NCBI RefSeq assembly: GCF_030409055.1
Contig: NZ_CP116619.1
Span: forward strand, 1,831,628-1,895,627
DNA: 64,000 nt
Source of the DNA: Trichocoleus desertorum NBK24
GTDB taxonomy: Bacteria > Cyanobacteriota > Cyanobacteriia > FACHB-46
Direction: 5' to 3'
Every line of letters begins with the position of its first letter. Within the stretch, counting starts at the first letter, position 1. Under the pieces are notes generated by a model. That model saw nothing but the letters and a program-made list of their open reading frames with translations, was not told the DNA's origin and did not search any database. Of this stretch, positions 17,591 to 26,869 are shown piece by piece. A program made the translations under genes and the position numbers.

Positions 17591-19840
17591 TTAATCTTCG
17601 ATTTGGTTCAGACGGCGAATATTAAGCACATCGCTTAGTTTCTTAACTTGGCTGAAGGTGCGCTCTAGCTGGGCATGGTCGCGAATATCAATGCCGAGGT
17701 TGATCGTAGCCGTTTGATCGGGAAAGGTCTTCACCTGAGCATTGCGGACGTTAATGTTGTTGTCGGTCAAGCGGGACAGAATATCCTTCAGCACACCCAC
17801 GCGATCGATCACATCAATCTGAATATCCACCGGATAGTTTTGAGGTCTAGCCCGCTCTTCGTCAATGGGGTTCCAACTTACAGGAACGAGGCGATCGCCG
17901 GGGATTTGATCGCTATTTTGGCAACCTTGACGGTGAATCGAAATGCCATGACTCCCGCGCGTCACCACCCCTATAATGCGCTCACCAGGGACGGGGTTAC
18001 AACAACCCGCCAAGTGATAGAGTAGCCCTTCAACGCCCGCGATCGGGGACTTATTAGTGGGCACAACGGGAACAGGCCGAGTGCTGGTATGGAGTGGCAG
18101 TACTTCCAGCGCTGGGGCTACAGGTTGTTGAGCCTTGACCGTTTCTCGTAAACGGTTGACTACTAGGCTCAGCGTCACTTCTCCATAGCCCAAAGCTGCC
18201 AGTAAATCTTCCACACTGTGATAGTTGCAGCGCTCCGCCGTCACTTGCATGGGTTGAGACTTCAGCAGGGCATCAAAGCCACTCTTGCCTAATTCTTTTT
18301 CTAGCAGTTCTCGACCCCGCAGCAGGTTCTCGTCTCGGTGCGATCGCTTGTACCATTGCCGGATGCGGTTTCTGGCTCCACTGGTGACAACAAAGTTTAG
18401 CCAGTCGAGGCTAGGGTGTGAGTTTTTCTGGGTCAGAATTTCGACAATATCGCCGTTTTGTAAGGGCGTATCTAGCGTGACGATGCGACCATTCACCTTA
18501 GCACCTGCACAGTGGTTGCCTACTTCCGTATGGATGCGGTAAGCAAAATCAACTGAGGTCGCACCCGGACAAAGCGGCACCACATCACCCTTGGGCGTGA
18601 AAGCGTAGACATCGCCATCAAACAAGTTATCTTTGACGCTTTCCAAGTATTCTTGAGCGTCTTTGAGATCACTTTGCCACTCCAGTAACTGTCGCAGCCA
18701 GGTGAATTTCTCATCGGAGGCAGTCAGCAGCGTACTGCTCCCCCCCGTTTCTTTATATTTCCAGTGAGCGGCGATCCCGTATTCCGCCACATGATGCATT
18801 TCTACAGTCCGAATCTGGACTTCTAGTGGGCGTCCGTTCAGGCCGATGACGCTAGTATGCAAAGATTGGTAGCGATTGGACTTGGGCAAGCCAATGTAAT
18901 CTTTAAAGCGCCCGGGGATCGGGCGAAACGAGTCGTGAACAACGGCTAAAGCGCGATAGCACTCATCGTTGTTTTGCATAATCACTCGCACCGCAGCTAC
19001 ATCGTAAATCTCATGGAATTCTTTTTGCTGTCGCTGCATCTTTTGATAGATGCCGTAAAGATGCTTAGGACGACCGCTAATTTCTGAATGCTGCACTCCA
19101 ATTTGCTGGAGGCGATCGCGCAGAATCTCTGCTACTTTGTTGAGCCGCTCTTCGCGATCGGTGCGCTTTTCGGACACCAACTGCTGCATTTCGCGATAGG
19201 CTTCTGGCTCTAAATACTTAAACGACAAATCCTCCAATTCCCACTTAAACCGACCGATCCCCAAGCGGTTAGCAAGCGGTGCAAAGATTTCTCTGGTTTC
19301 CTGGGCAATGCTACGGCGCTTCGCTTCGGGTAGGTGCTCCAGGGTCCGCATATTGTGGAGGCGATCGGCCAGCTTAACGACAATCACTCGAATGTCTTGA
19401 GCCATTGCCAAGAACATGCGGCGGAAGTTTTCAGCTTGGCGTTCCCGTTTGCTAGAAAAGTTAAACTTCGACAGCTTGGTGACCCCCTCCACCAACCGTC
19501 TCACCTCTGGGCCAAAGCGTTCCTCAATTTCTTCGGCTGTCACTTCGGTATCTTCTACCACATCGTGGAGGAAGCCCGCAGCAATCATGGCGCTGCTACC
19601 CCCCAAGTCTCTCAGCAACCCTGAAACAGCCACAGGATGGGCAATATAGGGTTCGCCAGAGGCGCGATATTGCCCTTCATGCAACTGATAGGCAAACTCG
19701 AAGGCACGACAAATGAGATCTGTTTCTTCAAAGTGACCAGTCGCATTGGCTTCAGAACCTTTTTGCTGGGTGAGCAAACATTCCTGAAGCCAATCAGGAA
19801 CGACAAAAGGGGTGCTGGGAACTGTCGCCGTTAGGTTCAT
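17591..19840 (-). CDS. spoT: bifunctional (p)ppGpp synthetase/hydrolase (RSH)
   Basis: This long RelA/SpoT homologue makes and degrades the stringent-response alarmone. Domains in order: HD hydrolase (YIAHPVAVSGLLRDLG, FLHDVVEDT, VKLADRLHNMRTL), synthetase (RPIPGRFKDYIGLPKSNRYQ), TGS (DVYAFTPKGDVV), and a C-terminal ACT (ILSRLTDNNINVRNAQVKT). The intact HDxxED and the RxKD rather than ExDD motif of the synthetase both point to a bifunctional enzyme. The frame opens at 19921, but MNLTATVPSTP at 19840 is the likelier start (749 aa). Single-copy RSH is usual in cyanobacteria. Confidence 0.95.
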   Translation of the reverse strand: MNLTATVPSTPFVVPDWLQECLLTQQKGSEANATGHFEETDLICRAFEFAYQLHEGQYRASGEPYIAHPVAVSGLLRDLGGSSAMIAAGFLHDVVEDTEVTAEEIEERFGPEVRRLVEGVTKLSKFNFSSKRERQAENFRRMFLAMAQDIRVIVVKLADRLHNMRTLEHLPEAKRRSIAQETREIFAPLANRLGIGRFKWELEDLSFKYLEPEAYREMQQLVSEKRTDREERLNKVAEILRDRLQQIGVQHSEISGRPKHLYGIYQKMQRQQKEFHEIYDVAAVRVIMQNNDECYRALAVVHDSFRPIPGRFKDYIGLPKSNRYQSLHTSVIGLNGRPLEVQIRTVEMHHVAEYGIAAHWKYKETGGSSTLLTASDEKFTWLRQLLEWQSDLKDAQEYLESVKDNLFDGDVYAFTPKGDVVPLCPGATSVDFAYRIHTEVGNHCAGAKVNGRIVTLDTPLQNGDIVEILTQKNSHPSLDWLNFVVTSGARNRIRQWYKRSHRDENLLRGRELLEKELGKSGFDALLKSQPMQVTAERCNYHSVEDLLAALGYGEVTLSLVVNRLRETVKAQQPVAPALEVLPLHTSTRPVPVVPTNKSPIAGVEGLLYHLAGCCNPVPGERIIGVVTRGSHGISIHRQGCQNSDQIPGDRLVPVSWNPIDEERARPQNYPVDIQIDVIDRVGVLKDILSRLTDNNINVRNAQVKTFPDQTATINLGIDIRDHAQLERTFSQVKKLSDVLNIRRLNQIED

Positions 19841-20222
19841 GCCGTAGCTCTGAGGGAAGAATAAAGGGCGGAGAGTATGGCTGATTCTACTGCATCTAAA
19901 TGTGTTTAGATATACAAGCATGCCCAGCCAGCAGGCAATTAGCGATTGTGATAAGGGTTGGTAGAGGTGCGATAGTTATTGCGATCGAGGGGACTTGCGG
20001 TGCAAATCCACTGGAAGTACTCGAAAAACTGTGATCCCCGCCTCATTGAAGCTAAATCACGATGATATTTGAGTCAAAAAATACTAGCGAATATAAGGTT
20101 GATTTAATTAAAATTGGTAGCTTGCCTTTAAAGCCTAAGATCGCAGCCTTAAAGTTGCATCGAACCTTAGGTTTAATAGTAGGAACAAGCTCTTATTCTA
20201 ATCTTAACTAAAGACGCGCCGA
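19841..20222. other. divergent intergenic region between the RSH gene and patD
   Basis: It must hold the promoter for the leftward RSH gene and for patD. It contains the structured, cobalamin-riboswitch-like element at 19987-20044 on the plus strand; the remaining 180 bp up to patD is AT-rich with no further clear motif. Confidence 0.5.
19987..20044 (+). promoter_or_regulatory. possible cobalamin-riboswitch-like RNA element
   Basis: The stretch includes GGTGCAAATCC (19999-20009) and AACTGTGA (20027-20034) at roughly the spacing of the B12-box core, enclosed by a helix GGGGA (19989-19993) with TCCCC (20035-20039). The normally conserved CCCGC before the ACTGT is degenerate (CTCGAA), and I do not see the usual 3' partner of the P1/P2 stems. 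It would lie 180 bp before patD, read in the same direction. It may be a divergent riboswitch or a chance likeness. Confidence 0.35.
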
Positions 20223-20597
20223 ATGTTGCCAGAGGCTCATCGCCAAATCTATCAAGAATTTCTGCGATCGCTAGAGCAGCTTCAAGTGAAAGTAACTCAA
20301 GCGAAGCCTGACCCCGCTGCCTTAATCTTAAATTTTCAAGAGATTCAGCAGTTTTTTCAGCGCCAAGTTCTAACGCTTAGTTGGGACAGTCATCCTGATG
20401 CGGTGGTGGAACAGCGCGTACAGTCTTATCAAATTGAAATGAATAAGCAGCTCAAGTTGATGGGAGCGGACGTGATGTTTTTACAAGCAGCTCGGCAATC
20501 GAGTACGGCTCAGCAACGCCAAGTGCAGATTAGCGATCGCCTCAATTTGCTGATTGGGTATTGTAATGTGCTGCTACAGGACAAGGAGGAAGGATGA
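20223..20597 (+). CDS. patD: PatD-family protein (heterocyst frequency control homologue)
   Basis: The 124-aa helical protein resembles PatD, described in Anabaena as an SigC-linked factor affecting heterocyst frequency. Recognisable parts are MLPEAHRQIYQEFLRSLEQL and YQIEMNKQLKLMGADVMFLQ followed by AARQSSTAQQR. Homologues occur in cyanobacteria without heterocysts too, so its presence does not show that this organism differentiates. Assignment is from recalled family sequence pattern, not a search. No membrane segment or catalytic motif. Confidence 0.72.
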   Translation: MLPEAHRQIYQEFLRSLEQLQVKVTQAKPDPAALILNFQEIQQFFQRQVLTLSWDSHPDAVVEQRVQSYQIEMNKQLKLMGADVMFLQAARQSSTAQQRQVQISDRLNLLIGYCNVLLQDKEEG

Positions 20598-20717
20598 GGG
20601 ATGAGGGGTAAAAGGTGAAACGTTCTTAACTTTTCAGCCCTCCTTCATTCTTCGGATTTCTCGCGTGATACCCTAATCGTTAAATTGGCAAGTTCTACTG
20701 GAGGGAGAGGCTAGCCT

Positions 20718-21314
20718 GTGCAATGTCCCAAAGATCGACGAGTAGAGCTGGTAGATAGTACGCTGGCTCCTGCATTGGCGGCGAAGTGCTGCCCTGATTG
20801 TCAAGGTACTTGGATTCCAGCGGCGGAGTACGAATCTTGGCAAGCTCATCAACCTCAGCCAAAGGTTGAGGCGTTGCCGAAGGTGCTGGATGTGGAGTTT
20901 GTCCAGTCCCCGTTCGATGCCAAGGCTGCGTTGTGCCCGGAGTGTGGTCGCTACCTATCGCGGGCGAAGGTGGGGGTAAGAATTCCTTTTTATGTGGAGC
21001 GCTGCTTGGATTGTGGCGGCATCTGGTGCGATCGCGGGGAATGGGATGTTTTAGAGAAGATGGGGCTGCATACAGTAATTCAGCAACTATTTTCTAGTGA
21101 GTGGCAAACCCGCATCCGGGAGAAGGAGTACGCGATCGCGGAGCAACAGGCAACCATTGATAAGTTGGGGCCAGAGTTGGCGGCAAGGGTGTTTGAGTTG
21201 GCGGAATATTTACAGGCGCACCCAAATGGGGATTTTGGGGTGGCCTATTTGATGCGGCGGTTTGATAAGCCGGAACCGTTAAAGAAGATTTCTATGAGTC
21301 AGGGGCCTTTCTAA
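20718..21314 (+). CDS. zf-TFIIB-type double zinc-ribbon protein
   Basis: The 198-aa product starts at GTG 20718 (MQCPKDRRVELV). It has two four-cysteine ribbons: C-P-K-D...CCPDCQGTW and CPECGRYL...CLDCGGIWCDRGEWDVLE, the zf-TFIIB domain pattern. A C-terminal helical part (IREKEYAIAEQQATIDKL) follows. Such proteins bind zinc and are of unknown function. The upstream GAGGGAGAGG at 20701 is near enough to act as a ribosome binding site for the GTG. Confidence 0.85.
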   Translation: MQCPKDRRVELVDSTLAPALAAKCCPDCQGTWIPAAEYESWQAHQPQPKVEALPKVLDVEFVQSPFDAKAALCPECGRYLSRAKVGVRIPFYVERCLDCGGIWCDRGEWDVLEKMGLHTVIQQLFSSEWQTRIREKEYAIAEQQATIDKLGPELAARVFELAEYLQAHPNGDFGVAYLMRRFDKPEPLKKISMSQGPF

Positions 21315-21321
21315 AACCAAT

Positions 21322-21390
21322 CCCTTGGGGGCAAGTGCCCCCAACCCCCCGCTGAGGGACGGTTGCGTCCCCCAGACCCCCTCCAAACGA
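21322..21390 (+). repeat. GC-rich hairpin repeat, copy 1
   Basis: A 69-bp unit, 60 of 69 bases identical to the reverse complement of 55880-55948 with no gaps. It contains a perfect 8-bp hairpin (TTGGGGGC / GCCCCCAA, loop AAGT) and a second stem GGGACG / CGTCCC. It sits just after the zf-TFIIB stop and is followed by a long CT-rich tract (about 21,415-21,570), as copy 2 also is on its own strand. Confidence 0.85.
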
Positions 21391-21573
21391 ATCTAGGTAC
21401 AAGCATTTCGATTCTTGGGCTTCTCTTAATTTCTAACTTGTAAATTTCTGGCTTCTAGCTCCTGACTTCTAGCTTCTAGCTCCTGACTTTTAACTCCCGG
21501 CTCTTGGTTCTTCCATTTCATCCCTCCTCCTTTATCCTTCCCCTTACCCCTCACTTCTCACTCCTCACCTCCT

Positions 21574-23298
21574 ATGCCTTCCGACGCTCTGTTTTGTGTA
21601 GAAAATCTCCGAGTTGCCTATCCTGCTTCAAGTCGGGGTCGGACGGCTGATGGGGAAATCTATTGGGCGGTGGATGATGTGTCGTTTACGCTGCAACCGG
21701 GCGATCGCTTGGGATTAGTGGGGGAGTCGGGCTGTGGCAAGTCTACGCTAGGACGAGCGGCGATGCGGTTGTTGCCTCCTACTAGTCAGGTGGAGGGGCG
21801 GGTGACGTTTCGCGGGCAGTCGGTGTTTGACTTGTCTCCGGGGGAGTTGCGGCGGTTTCGGGGTGAGGCGGTGGCGCTGATCTTTCAAGATCCAATGACG
21901 CGGCTTGATCCGTTGATGACGATTGGGGAGCATTGTCTGGAGACGCTACAAGCTCATCAACCACAGTTGTCACGGAAGGAAACGAAGGAGCGGGCGATCG
22001 CAACGTTGGAGGCTGTGAAGATTCCGGCGAGTCGGTGGGCGCAGTACCCCCATGAGTTTAGTGGGGGAATGCGGCAACGGGTAGCGATCGCGTTGGCGTT
22101 GTTGCTTGACCCCAAGCTGATTGTGGCGGATGAGCCGACGACGAGTTTGGATGTAACGGTTTCGGCGCAGATTTTGCAGGAGCTGACGCGACTGTGTGCC
22201 GAGCGGGAGATGGCGCTGCTGCTGATTTCGCACGATTTGGCGATGGTGGGCGAGTACTGCGATCGCATTGCGGTGATGTATGACGGCAAGATGGTAGAAA
22301 CGGGGCCAACTGCCTCAGTGCTCGAAAAACCTCAGCATCCTTATACCAAAGCTTTATTAGAGTCAGCGCTGCATATTCAGGCGGTTCCGGCGGATGCACC
22401 GATTCCGTTACCAGATTTCTCGGTTATCGAGTCTGCAAGTGACGAAACCTCTGACTCAGGAGCGATCCCCGACCCCTGGGCTAATCCAGAGGCGTTGCTG
22501 CGGGTAGAAGATTTGAAGCAGTATTACACGTTGGAGCAAAATTTCATCGCGCGTCTGTTTAGCAAAAACGACCAGACTATCAAGGCGGTGGATGGAATCA
22601 ACTTGGAACTGTATTCGGGTGAGACGCTGGGCTTGGTGGGTGAATCGGGTTGTGGCAAGAGTACGTTGTCGCGCACGATTTTGCAGTTGATTCGGCCTAC
22701 GGGCGGCAGGGTGGAGTTTCTGGGAGAAGACCTAACTCGCCTCTCTAAGGAAGCCATGCGGCAACAACGGCGACAAATGCAAATGGTGTTTCAAGACCCG
22801 CGTGCTTGCCTCAACCCATTGATGACGGTGGGCCAGAGCATTGGTGACCCGTTGGTGATTCACCAGTTGGCAAACTCGGCTGAGGTGAAGCAACAGGTGT
22901 TCTACATGCTGAAGCGGGTAGGACTGACGCCTGCCGAAGAATTTTACCAGCGCTACCCAGCAGATCTTTCTGGAGGCCAACAGCAACGGGTAGCGATCGC
23001 CCGTGCCCTGATTACTCGCCCGAAGCTGCTAATCTGTGATGAGCCTGTGAGCATGCTAGATGCAACGGTGCAGACGCAAGTGTTGGAGCTGATGCGGGAG
23101 CTAAAGCAGGAGTTTGAACTCACCTATTTATTCATCACTCATGATCTCTGGGTGGCGCGTTTCTTCTGCGATCGCATTGCGATGATGAATGGTGGCAAGA
23201 TTGTAGAAATCGGCTCGACCAAGGAGATTTTTACGAATCCGAAGCACCCTTATACGCAAACTTTGTTGGGTGCTGCTCCGCTGCTGGCACGGCATTAA
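21574..23298 (+). CDS. peptide-type ABC transporter, two fused ATPase domains
   Basis: This 574-aa protein fuses two nucleotide-binding domains like DppD-DppF or GsiA. Domain 1: [11 protein letters not shown] (Walker A), [12 protein letters not shown] (signature), [12 protein letters not shown] (Walker B). Domain 2: [43 protein letters not shown]. Each is followed by the oligopeptide-type C-terminal extension ([12 protein letters not shown] and [13 protein letters not shown]). It energises uptake of peptides, nickel or glutathione-like solutes. No permease or binding-protein gene is near, so partners must be elsewhere. The start ATG at 21574 follows a CT-rich tract with no Shine-Dalgarno sequence. 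Confidence 0.93.
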   Translation: MPSDALFCVENLRVAYPASSRGRTADGEIYWAVDDVSFTLQPGDRLGLVGESGCGKSTLGRAAMRLLPPTSQVEGRVTFRGQSVFDLSPGELRRFRGEAVALIFQDPMTRLDPLMTIGEHCLETLQAHQPQLSRKETKERAIATLEAVKIPASRWAQYPHEFSGGMRQRVAIALALLLDPKLIVADEPTTSLDVTVSAQILQELTRLCAEREMALLLISHDLAMVGEYCDRIAVMYDGKMVETGPTASVLEKPQHPYTKALLESALHIQAVPADAPIPLPDFSVIESASDETSDSGAIPDPWANPEALLRVEDLKQYYTLEQNFIARLFSKNDQTIKAVDGINLELYSGETLGLVGESGCGKSTLSRTILQLIRPTGGRVEFLGEDLTRLSKEAMRQQRRQMQMVFQDPRACLNPLMTVGQSIGDPLVIHQLANSAEVKQQVFYMLKRVGLTPAEEFYQRYPADLSGGQQQRVAIARALITRPKLLICDEPVSMLDATVQTQVLELMRELKQEFELTYLFITHDLWVARFFCDRIAMMNGGKIVEIGSTKEIFTNPKHPYTQTLLGAAPLLARH

Positions 23299-23430
23299 CT
23301 CTTGTGAGGAAGCATTGCAATTTAGGCTAGTGGCTTAAAAGTGATCTAGGTTGAAGGTAAGCTCTGCGATCGCAACATAGACAGAGCTGCAATAGATCGT
23401 AACCGGGCGTTGCGATCGGGAGCAAAACCT

Positions 23431-23637
23431 ATGGCGGAACCGGAAGTATTAGACTGTCCCAAGTGTGGCAAGAAGGGCTTGGTGCGGTGCTTGCACAGTG
23501 AGGATGATCTGTTTCAGTGCGTCTACTGTGATTACAGTCATGATCTCACCAAGGCCAAAGAATCTGAGGGTGGACCAGGCACCGTGTTTTTAGCGATCGC
23601 ATCTGCTCTCTTAATCGCTCTCCTGCTGTTGGGTTAA
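23431..23637 (+). CDS. small zinc-ribbon protein with C-terminal membrane helix
   Basis: The 68-aa protein from the ATG at 23431 has a CPKCGKKG...CVYCDYSHD four-cysteine ribbon (residues ~9-40) and a hydrophobic C-terminal helix (VFLAIASALLIALLLLG), so it is probably tail-anchored with the ribbon in the cytosol. The frame is open to a TTG at 23410. Widespread in cyanobacteria as a hypothetical; function unknown. Confidence 0.75.
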   Translation: MAEPEVLDCPKCGKKGLVRCLHSEDDLFQCVYCDYSHDLTKAKESEGGPGTVFLAIASALLIALLLLG

Positions 23638-23654
23638 GGATCAGAGATTCGGCT

Positions 23655-24416
23655 TTACAGCTTGAAAGCGATCGCGCGAATTCGGCGGTAGTCAGCGAAC
23701 CAAGTTCCATCTCGGTAAAGTTGGGGGCGGGTTCGTTGGGCTATGTGGGTGAGAAAGGTGTCTTGTTGCTCTACTGGAACGGCTTGCAGAAAAGATTGAG
23801 CAAACATCTTGATCCAGTTTTGGATGCCATTTGCGTCAGCGAGGGGCGTAGGGCGATCGAATAAGGCAGCCAACTGGACTTCAAAGCCTTGTTGTTCGAG
23901 TAGGGTCGTATATTCGCTAATACTAGGAAAATACCAGGGGTTGAGGGTTTCGGGATTGGGATAATTCATTTCCCTCAAGCTTTGTTCTAATGCTGTCGCG
24001 ATCGCCTGCACATTTCCTTTCCCCCCAAACTCAACTACCAAGCGACCTCCTGGTTTCAGGGCTTGCCACGTACTTGCGATCGCCGCTTCGGGAGGTTTGA
24101 CCCAGTGCAGCACGGCATTGGAAAAGATGGCATCAAACTGTTCTACAAACGGGAGATTGGTGGCATCGGCAACTTGAAAGGAGAGAGCGGGATAATTTTG
24201 CTGCGCCTGGGCAATCATGCTGGGAGCACTGTCAATACCGAGAACTTGAGCACCGCGATCGCTGATTTGTTGTGTGAGTGCTCCGGTGCCGCAACCTAAA
24301 TCGAGAATCTGTTCGTCTGGTTTAGGGTCAAGTAGATCCAGCAGTGCTGCACCATATTCAGCCACAAAACTATGTTTGCGATCGTATAGGTCTGCGTTCC
24401 ACTGGTTTGTTGTCAT
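23655..24416 (-). CDS. class I SAM-dependent methyltransferase
   Basis: The 253-aa product resembles the trans-aconitate/malonyl-ACP methyltransferase branch: MTTNQWNADLYDRKHSFV at the start, ILDLGCGTGALTQQI (motif I), VLGIDSAPSMIAQAQ (motif II), FDAIFSNAVLHWVKPPEAAI and LKPGGRLVVEFGGKGN. These small-molecule enzymes have varied acceptors, and none can be named here. The frame opens upstream to 24524, but the ATG at 24416 gives the family N-terminus. An IS66 element lies about 95 bp upstream of this start and may have altered its promoter. Confidence 0.88.
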   Translation of the reverse strand: MTTNQWNADLYDRKHSFVAEYGAALLDLLDPKPDEQILDLGCGTGALTQQISDRGAQVLGIDSAPSMIAQAQQNYPALSFQVADATNLPFVEQFDAIFSNAVLHWVKPPEAAIASTWQALKPGGRLVVEFGGKGNVQAIATALEQSLREMNYPNPETLNPWYFPSISEYTTLLEQQGFEVQLAALFDRPTPLADANGIQNWIKMFAQSFLQAVPVEQQDTFLTHIAQRTRPQLYRDGTWFADYRRIRAIAFKL

Positions 24417-24512
24417 TATCTTTATTTCGCTTTTATTTGGCTCCTTGCATTGCCCCCTCAGTCCCCCAATCCATAGCCCCAGCGGGCCTTTTAGAAAAGG
24501 GGAAGCAAGAAA

Positions 24513-25948
24513 GTAATTGCTCAACTAGGTTGACCTAAGCACGCCTTTGGTAGAAGATGATAAACTTTTGCCATGAAGGAACTGCCCCCTCTCGCTGGAC
24601 TGAGTCACGCAGAAAAGGATGCCCTGATTCAAGGGCTGTGGCAGGAGTTGCAAACGTTGCGCTCAGAGGTCGAAAAGCTGAAGCAAAAACGGGTCAAGAA
24701 AACCTCCCGTAATTCAAGTTTGCCTCCTTCTCAGGGCTTCAAGCCAAATCAGAGGAGGGCTCAGTCCCCTGCCCCCAATGGTGAGGAAACGGGAAGTCAC
24801 CGTAACGGTGGGCGAGAATTGAGCCAACAACCGGATCAAGTCGTCTTTGCCCAAGCCAAGAGTTGTCCCCACTGTGGGGTCGAAGTGGAGCTATCAACAC
24901 AACGCTTGAGCGGGACTTACGAACGCATTGAATTGCCGCCGATGACTCCTCACATCACCCGGGTTGAACGTTACGGTGGGACTTGCCAGTGTTGTCAGCA
25001 GGCGTATGAAGCGCCTGTTCCAGTCGGTTTGGAGCCAGGGTCTCCCTTTGGCACCAGTGTCGTGAGTTTAGTGACCTATCTCCGTTACAGCCATGCCATC
25101 AGCTATCAACGGCTGAGCCAGCTGATGAGTGAGCTTTACGGTCTCAGCCTGTCCGAAGGAGCGATTGCCAATCTCCTGCAACGGGTGCGCTCTCAGCTAG
25201 AAAACCCGGTGGCCAAGATTGTCGAACGTTTACGCAGTGCTCGTCTCGTCGGCAGTGATGAGACGGGGGCACGAGTGAAGGGGACCAACCAGTGGGAATG
25301 GGTGTTTCAGAACGACCAGGTGTGTTTGCACGTGATTCGTCCCAGTCGTGGCAAAACGGTCATTGATACCGTGATGGCGGGGCATCAACCACAGGTTTGG
25401 GTGTCTGATTTATTCAGTGCCCAGACCGCCCATCCGGCGCACGACTGGCAAGTGTGTCTAGCCCATCAACTGCGCGATTGTCAGTATGCCATGGATGCGG
25501 GTGATGAGTTGTTTGCGCCCCGGATGAAATGGCTGCTCCTCAAAGCCATTGCCCTGCAACGGCGACGACACACCCTGGCTGCCTCAACCGTTCAGCAGTA
25601 TTGCTCTCGATTTCGCGGCTTACTGCGGGAGATCTTGAATCTGCAACCCAAATCGCTCGAGGGACAGCGGTTGCTCAAACGCTATCAGAAGATTCGGGCT
25701 CATCTGTTGCTGTTTTTGACGGATGAGACAATTCCGTCAACCAATAATGCCAGTGAGCAGGCGTTGCGCTGGAGCGTCGTCTTTCGCAAGGTGACGAACG
25801 GATTCCGCTCGGACTGGGGAGCGGAGCTATTCGCTCAGGTGCGATCGCTTGTCAACACTGCGAAGCGTCAGGGCATTGCTGCCTTTGATGCCATTTCCCG
25901 TGCCCTTACCTCACAGCAGACAGATTGGCTACTGGGTTGAGCAATTAC
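24513..25948 (+). mobile_element. IS66-family insertion sequence (1,436 bp, single-ORF type)
   Basis: The ends are 13-bp perfect inverted repeats GTAATTGCTCAAC (24513-24525 and complement 25936-25948). An 8-bp direct repeat GCAAGAAA (24505-24512 and 25949-25956) is the exact target duplication size of the IS66 family. Only one gene is present, without tnpA/tnpB, as in the ISBst12 subgroup. The element sits inside a GC-rich repeat tract whose halves lie at about 24450-24500 and 25960-25995. Confidence 0.95.
24573..25940 (+). CDS. IS66-family transposase (TnpC-like)
   Basis: The 455-aa protein begins with a leucine-zipper helix (LQTLRSEVEKLKQKRVKK) and the SRNSSLPPSQ motif. A zinc-finger (CPHCGVEVEL ... 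CQCCQQAYEAP) and the DDE domain follow: LVGSDETGARV (first Asp), VWVSDLFSAQTAHPAHDWQV (second Asp, then the LAHQLRD motif), and TNNASEQALRW (Glu). Intact and probably functional. Its stop lies 8 bp before the right end of the element. Confidence 0.95.
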   Translation: MKELPPLAGLSHAEKDALIQGLWQELQTLRSEVEKLKQKRVKKTSRNSSLPPSQGFKPNQRRAQSPAPNGEETGSHRNGGRELSQQPDQVVFAQAKSCPHCGVEVELSTQRLSGTYERIELPPMTPHITRVERYGGTCQCCQQAYEAPVPVGLEPGSPFGTSVVSLVTYLRYSHAISYQRLSQLMSELYGLSLSEGAIANLLQRVRSQLENPVAKIVERLRSARLVGSDETGARVKGTNQWEWVFQNDQVCLHVIRPSRGKTVIDTVMAGHQPQVWVSDLFSAQTAHPAHDWQVCLAHQLRDCQYAMDAGDELFAPRMKWLLLKAIALQRRRHTLAASTVQQYCSRFRGLLREILNLQPKSLEGQRLLKRYQKIRAHLLLFLTDETIPSTNNASEQALRWSVVFRKVTNGFRSDWGAELFAQVRSLVNTAKRQGIAAFDAISRALTSQQTDWLLG

Positions 25949-25998
25949 GCAAGAAATTTACTCTAGTCCCCCCAAATTTGGGGAGCTAGGGGGGCTGA

Positions 25999-26379
25999 TT
26001 AATTCTCAGGAATTGCAGAAATGGCCTCTAGAACTTGTTCTAAAACTGCATCTAAGTTAGCAAAGACTTCTTGGTTACGAAAGCGAATGACACGATAACC
26101 AAATTCGTTCAATTTCTGGGTGCGTGCACCATCATATTCAGTTTGTTGATCGTGAACTGCGCCATCCAACTCAATAATCAGCTTGTGTTTTGCACAGAGA
26201 AAGTCTGCAATGAAGGGGCCAACTGGGTGCTGACAACGAAACTTCAAACCGTACAGTTGCTTGCCTTTTAAGGCTTGCCAAAGTAGTTGCTCGGCAGGGG
26301 TGAGATGGTAGCGTAGCCTTTTGGCGGCGGATTCGATTTCGGGTGTGGTGCCCCGAATCCGAGGAGTTGTTTTATTCAA
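25999..26379 (-). CDS. DUF559 endonuclease-like protein
   Basis: The 126-aa protein matches the DUF559/Vsr-like fold of small restriction-type nucleases: LRYHLTPAEQLLWQALKGKQ, LKFRCQHPVGPFIADFLCAK, LIIELDGAVHDQQTEYD (metal-binding Glu/Asp) and RVIRFRNQEVFANLDAVL. These proteins are common and mobile in cyanobacteria, with no proven target. It lies right after the IS66 insertion site, in a repeat-rich stretch. Confidence 0.92.
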   Translation of the reverse strand: MNKTTPRIRGTTPEIESAAKRLRYHLTPAEQLLWQALKGKQLYGLKFRCQHPVGPFIADFLCAKHKLIIELDGAVHDQQTEYDGARTQKLNEFGYRVIRFRNQEVFANLDAVLEQVLEAISAIPEN

Positions 26380-26508
26380 TGCGGGTAGTTGCGATCGCTT
26401 GAATCTAAAGTTCCCTAGTTCTATTCATTGGTAGCCCTCAACACTGGCAGAGTAGTTTCACATAGCAAAAGAAAAATCTTGAATACGGTTCGACTCCTTG
26501 CACTGGTC

Positions 26509-26540
26509 CCCTCAATCCCCCAAACTTGGGGGATTGAGGG
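26509..26540. repeat. 32-bp near-perfect palindrome
   Basis: CCCTCAATCCCCCAA (26509-26523) and its complement (26526-26540) are separated by two bases. Shorter relatives flank the IS66 element (CCCCAAATTTGGGG at 25970-25983). These belong to the GC-rich palindromic repeats scattered through many cyanobacterial genomes. Confidence 0.8.
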
Positions 26541-26605
26541 ACTGAAAGCTCAACTAAGCACCACAGCGATCGCTTCTACTTCTTACGCGATTTGGTGGTG
26601 TAGCA

Positions 26606-26869
26606 CTAAACTTCCTGAGCTTCTCTGACTAGTGGTTGCGGTTGGGTTCTAGAGCGGCTGGCATGTTGCCCGTAGACATTGACGAGATAAGGCATGAGGT
26701 AGGTTAAGGCTCCGGAGATCCAGCGATCGCGGGTCATGTTGCCTCGTAGCGTGGCAGAACCGTGATTGATCAGAAACAAGAGAGAGCCAACAAACAAAGC
26801 TGTTTTTAGGCCAGTGGGAATAAACTCTTTGTCGAATAAGATAGCCAGATAGCCTTTGATTCCCTTCAT
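26606..26869 (-). CDS. nrtS: NrtS-like nitrate/nitrite transporter subunit
   Basis: The protein (87 aa from the ATG at 26869; open to 26899) resembles NrtS, a small bispecific nitrate/nitrite permease first described in Synechococcus sp. PCC 7002. Shared landmarks are the TM helix TGLKTALFVGSLLFLINHG, then LRGNMTRDRWISGALTYLMP and a second helix ending YLVNVYGQ. NrtS proteins are two-TM membrane subunits. The call is from memory of the family pattern. No GTA-N8-TAC NtcA site is seen in the 300 bp upstream. Confidence 0.65.
   Translation of the reverse strand: MKGIKGYLAILFDKEFIPTGLKTALFVGSLLFLINHGSATLRGNMTRDRWISGALTYLMPYLVNVYGQHASRSRTQPQPLVREAQEV

Noticed and set aside
26428-26628. 66-codon frame across the 32-bp palindrome
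   Set aside because: Covers a repeat and has no protein-like pattern.
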